Of a stretch of DNA of 64,000 nucleotides, positions 61,161 through 64,000 are shown in pieces. The position numbers and the translations under genes were made by a program. The notes below the pieces were generated by a model. The model was not told where the DNA came from. It was given only the letters and a program-made list of their open reading frames with translations, and ran no database searches. Source of the DNA: an uncultured Bacteroidales bacterium. GTDB lineage: Bacteria; Bacteroidota; Bacteroidia; Bacteroidales; Bacteroidaceae. The DNA lies in NCBI GenBank assembly GCA_902800305.1, contig CADCDP010000001.1:1-64000 (forward strand). The letters are read 5' to 3'. Position 1 is the stretch's first letter, and each line of letters opens with the position of its first letter.

Positions 61161-63104
61161 TTAACGACCCATCAGCACGAGCATGATGTTGATGTCGGAC
61201 GGCGAGACTCCTGGGATGCGTGATGCCTGTGCCAGCGTGACGGGTTGGATGGCTTGCAGCTTCTGGCGAGCCTCGATGGATATTTGGGTCATGTTGGGGT
61301 AGTCGAACTTTCCCTGAATCTTGATGTTCTCCAAGCGAATCATCTTTTCTGCCATCTGTTGCTCGCGGTAGATGTAACCTTTGTACTTGATGAGAATCTC
61401 TGCCGCTTCGATGATTTCCTCCCGTCGTGGGTCGTTGGCGAGAATGCGGTTCAGCTCCTTGCGGAAGGTGTCGATGTGGGGCGCGATGTTGTTGATGTTG
61501 ATTTGTGGACGTCCCAGAAGTTCCTCTAGCTTGCAACCTTGGCGGAGTGGGGTGGTGCCGAGTGCTTCGAGCGTGGGGTTAATGAGTGAAGGCTTGAGTG
61601 AGAAGTTGGAAACAAAATCGATGATAGCGTCTCGCTTTTCCTTCTTCGAGACCATAAGGTCGTAGCGTTCTTGGGAAGCCAAACCGAGTTGATAGCTGCG
61701 TTCGGTGAGACGCATATCGGCATCGTCTTGGCGGAGCAGGATGCGGTATTCGGCTCGCGAGGTGAACATACGGTAAGGTTCATCCACGCCTTTTGTGACG
61801 AGGTCGTCGATGAGGACGCCGATGTAGGCTTCGTTACGACCGAGGGTGAAGGGGAGGCCGTTGTTGAGAGTGGCGACGGAGTCACCACCTACTGAACTTG
61901 ACGGCTGGGCGATGCTGCAGTTAATGGCAGCATTGATGCCGGCGATAATGCCTTGACCGGCGGCTTCCTCGTACCCCGTGGTGCCGTTCACTTGTCCGGC
62001 CATGAAGAGGTTCTTCACCACTTTCGATTCGAGTGAGTGAGTCAGCTGGGTCGGGTCGAAGTAGTCGTACTCGATGGCATAGCCAGGACGATAAATCTCC
62101 AAATTGCGGAACGCAGGAATCTGTCGGAGTGCCGAGAGTTGTATGTCCATCGGAAGCGACGAAGAGAAGCCGTTCAGGTACATCTCGTTCGTGTTCTCTC
62201 CTTCGGGTTCGAGGAAGAGCATGTGTTCGTCGCGGTCGGGGAATGTGTGTAGCTTTGTCTCGATACTCGGACAGTAGCGAGGACCGATGCTCTGTATCTG
62301 CCCGTTGTAAAGAGGAGAGTCTGCAAAGCCCGAACGCAACACATCATGCACGGCTGTGTTCGTGTAGCAGATCCAGCATGGCAGATTGTTTCTCGACGAC
62401 ACCGCTGTATGTTCCGTCGGGAGGTAAGAGAATTTGTGGAAATCGTGGTCGCCATCCTGCATCTCCATCAGTGAGAAATCTACGCTTCGTTTATCGATGC
62501 GGACAGGCGTACCCGTCTTCATTCGACCAGCGCGGATACCATGCTGTGTGATGGACTCCGTCAACTCCAACGATGCCGCTTCGGCACATCGTCCACCAGG
62601 AATCTTCACCCGACCAATGTGCATGAGGCCGTTTAGGAACGTGCCTGCCGTGATGATGACGCACGTTGCCCTAAACTCTGCTCCATAGAAAGTCTTAACA
62701 CCACGAACAACTTGATTTTCAACGATTAAGGAGCGTACTTGGTCTTGCCAAATGTTTAGATTCGGTGTGTTTTCCAGTATCTCTCGCCAAGTCCAAATAA
62801 ACTTCGCGCGGTCGCATTGGGAGCGGGGACTCCATACGGCAGGCCCTTTCGAAAGGTTTAACATCCTGAATTGCAGACTACAACGGTCTGTTACGATGCC
62901 CGTCTGTCCTCCCAAGGCATCCACTTCACGTACGATTTGTCCTTTGGCGATACCACCAATGGCAGGATTGCACGACATCTGCGCAATCTTGTTCATGTCC
63001 ATCGTGATGAGACATGTTTTTACACCTAAACGAGCAGCAGCGGCAGCCGCCTCGCATCCTGCGTGCCCTGCCCCCACCACTACGACATCATAGTTGAAAA
63101 TCAT
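61161..63104 (-). CDS. mnmG: tRNA uridine-5-carboxymethylaminomethyl modification enzyme
   Basis: A 647-residue FAD-dependent enzyme (GidA) which with MnmE modifies U34 of several tRNAs. VVGAGHAGCEAAAAAARLG is the FAD-binding loop, and AGTFLNGLMHIGR and GQVNGTTGYEEAAGQGIIAG are further signatures. The C-terminal helical domain contains GVSPSDINIM. Length is normal. In many bacteria this gene is near oriC, and here it adjoins two parS-like sites. Confidence 0.97.
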   Translation of the reverse strand: MIFNYDVVVVGAGHAGCEAAAAAARLGVKTCLITMDMNKIAQMSCNPAIGGIAKGQIVREVDALGGQTGIVTDRCSLQFRMLNLSKGPAVWSPRSQCDRAKFIWTWREILENTPNLNIWQDQVRSLIVENQVVRGVKTFYGAEFRATCVIITAGTFLNGLMHIGRVKIPGGRCAEAASLELTESITQHGIRAGRMKTGTPVRIDKRSVDFSLMEMQDGDHDFHKFSYLPTEHTAVSSRNNLPCWICYTNTAVHDVLRSGFADSPLYNGQIQSIGPRYCPSIETKLHTFPDRDEHMLFLEPEGENTNEMYLNGFSSSLPMDIQLSALRQIPAFRNLEIYRPGYAIEYDYFDPTQLTHSLESKVVKNLFMAGQVNGTTGYEEAAGQGIIAGINAAINCSIAQPSSSVGGDSVATLNNGLPFTLGRNEAYIGVLIDDLVTKGVDEPYRMFTSRAEYRILLRQDDADMRLTERSYQLGLASQERYDLMVSKKEKRDAIIDFVSNFSLKPSLINPTLEALGTTPLRQGCKLEELLGRPQININNIAPHIDTFRKELNRILANDPRREEIIEAAEILIKYKGYIYREQQMAEKMIRLENIKIQGKFDYPNMTQISIEARQKLQAIQPVTLAQASRIPGVSPSDINIMLVLMGR

Positions 63105-63127
63105 CAGTTTCTGAAACTAAATTTGTG

Positions 63128-63159
63128 CAAAGATAGCGAAAAAGGGGGATTTCGTACAA
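63128..63159 (-). promoter_or_regulatory. Promoter of mnmG
   Basis: TTG (63159-63157), 21 bp, TATCTTTG (63135-63128) on the minus strand, 24 bp before the start. Confidence 0.6.
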
Positions 63160-63174
63160 TAAAAAGCGGAAAAG

Positions 63175-63207
63175 TTTGTTAAGATTGTGAAAATATTCCT
63201 ACCTTTG
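63175..63207 (+). promoter_or_regulatory. Promoter of the second large secreted protein gene
   Basis: TTTG (63175-63178), 21 bp, TACCTTTG (63200-63207), with a ~90-base leader. Confidence 0.6.
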
Positions 63208-63299
63208 CATACGTTGACCTAAAAAGACTTGACCTAATTGAGTTCTGACAACAATCTATACAAACTCATCTTTATCTATTAACTAAAACTTTATCCAAC

Positions 63300-64000
63300 A
63301 TGAACAAATTTGCTTTATTAGTGGCATCTCTGTTTGTAAGTTTGGCTTCTTTTGCCCAGTGGACCAAGCCGACAGCTCCCGCTGTTGCGCCGATGGCTAT
63401 AGGCGAAGAGCTTTATCTTTACAACAAAGAAGCCGATGGTTTCCTCGTGGGAGCCAACGATTGGGGTACCCGTGCCAGCGTCAGTCCGACATTGGGGCAC
63501 AAGGTGTACATTGAGAATGGTACAGCTGATGGTTCTTACTACATCACGAACTATGTGCTTCAAGGAGGCATGGCCAACCAGATTGGCTACATGTTCATCG
63601 AAGGGGTGGATGCTATCTGGGTGGACAACACCAAGGATGGTAAAGCCAACAACCAGTACACCTTCGAAGCTCAAGGCGGGGGAACCTACAAGATTGGTTT
63701 GTCGGAAAAGAATGCCGAGTACAACCCCAACGACTATGTTGGTGCCTATCTTGGTCTCATCCCTTCCAAGGGTGACACTCGTATTTACATCTGCGATCCC
63801 GAAAATTCGGCTGGCTACACGATGGATGAGTGCCAGCTCATTTGGTATTTTGTTGCTCCTGCTGCCTACGCCACTTATTCAGAGGCCATGAAGCAGTATC
63901 TCGCAGCTGTGGCCTTGGGCGAATCCATCGATGAAGCTGTGGCTTTGGGTGGCGTGAATGCTGATGTACTCTCAGCAGCCCAGGCTGCCTACGCCAACAC
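63300..64000 (+). CDS. Large secreted protein, 5' part
   Basis: Open to the right edge; 233 residues are visible. The start has a signal peptide (MNKFALLVASLFVSLASFAQ). The following module (LYLYNKEADGFLVGANDWGT, then RASVSPTLGHKVYI) is a close relative of residues 30-70 of the protein at 16555, and the next part again ends in YATYSEAMKQYLAAV helical sequence. It is probably another multi-domain surface protein with a C-terminal sorting domain, but that part lies outside the window. Confidence 0.75.
   Translation, partial: MNKFALLVASLFVSLASFAQWTKPTAPAVAPMAIGEELYLYNKEADGFLVGANDWGTRASVSPTLGHKVYIENGTADGSYYITNYVLQGGMANQIGYMFIEGVDAIWVDNTKDGKANNQYTFEAQGGGTYKIGLSEKNAEYNPNDYVGAYLGLIPSKGDTRIYICDPENSAGYTMDECQLIWYFVAPAAYATYSEAMKQYLAAVALGESIDEAVALGGVNADVLSAAQAAYAN

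Noticed and set aside
61057..61536. N-terminal extension of apt (160 codons)
   Set aside because: Runs through the parS-like site and mnmG in another frame; the standard Apt start is at 61056.

Overview
The window looks like a chromosomal segment of a Bacteroidota bacterium, most likely a Prevotellaceae (Prevotella/Segatella-like). The evidence is the promoter form (TTTG, 19-22 bp, TAnnTTTG), poor Shine-Dalgarno sequences with A-rich leaders, type IX secretion signals (a PorZ-like protein and a C-terminal sorting domain), an N-succinylornithine-type carbamoyltransferase, a DUF4861 protein, and the gene orders parE-coaD-S41 protease-ybeY and mnmG-apt-uvrC-dtd-deoC. I saw no rRNA, tRNA or CRISPR array.

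Layout. 0-6.7 kb (minus strand): a TPR lipoprotein running off the edge, a five-copy 23-bp iteron-like array, and a MacB-type efflux operon (permease, permease, HlyD adaptor, TolC) with no ATPase gene. 6.8-15.4 kb (minus): prmC, porZ, a family 2 glycosyltransferase, an FkbH-like protein, an acyl carrier protein, an MBOAT acyltransferase and an SGNH-like partner, closely packed and possibly acting on a surface glycan. 15.5-20.2 kb (plus): two tiny coupled ORFs, a DUF4160/DUF2442 module bracketed by a 30-bp direct repeat, and a 1202-residue secreted protein. 20.2-24.2 kb: ribD, an intergenic region with DnaA-box-like sites, and groESL behind a possible sigma-54 promoter. 24.2-30.8 kb: an accessory module with an HU-like protein, a VirE-N/PriCT-type primase, a helicase-like protein with an altered P-loop, and several unknown proteins. 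31-36 kb: a dockerin-type surface protein beside a nonsense-disrupted gene, DUF4861, ychF, lgt. 36-43 kb: an envelope locus in which an OmpA protein, a barrel protein with an OmpA-like tail, and a TPR-caspase protein share domains. 43-50 kb: housekeeping genes. 50-53 kb: an unknown ORF beginning in a strong hairpin, a DUF3089 hydrolase and an endonuclease. 53-63 kb: polA, a polyprenyl synthase, deoC, dtd, uvrC, apt and mnmG, with two parS-like sites around apt. 63.3 kb to the end: the 5' part of a paralogue of the large secreted protein.

Small repeats are the most unusual feature at the DNA level. There are 9-bp-spaced CTAG tracts, 7-bp-period tracts, a palindrome family CGGTGTGAGTCACACCG, a second hairpin family that contributes codons to parE, coaD and an endonuclease, and a 23-bp tandem insert inside prmC. 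The best candidates for an undescribed system are the caspase/OmpA envelope locus, the porZ-linked acyl/glyceryl modification cluster, and the replication module with the altered helicase.

All calls come from reading the sequence. No database search or alignment program was run.
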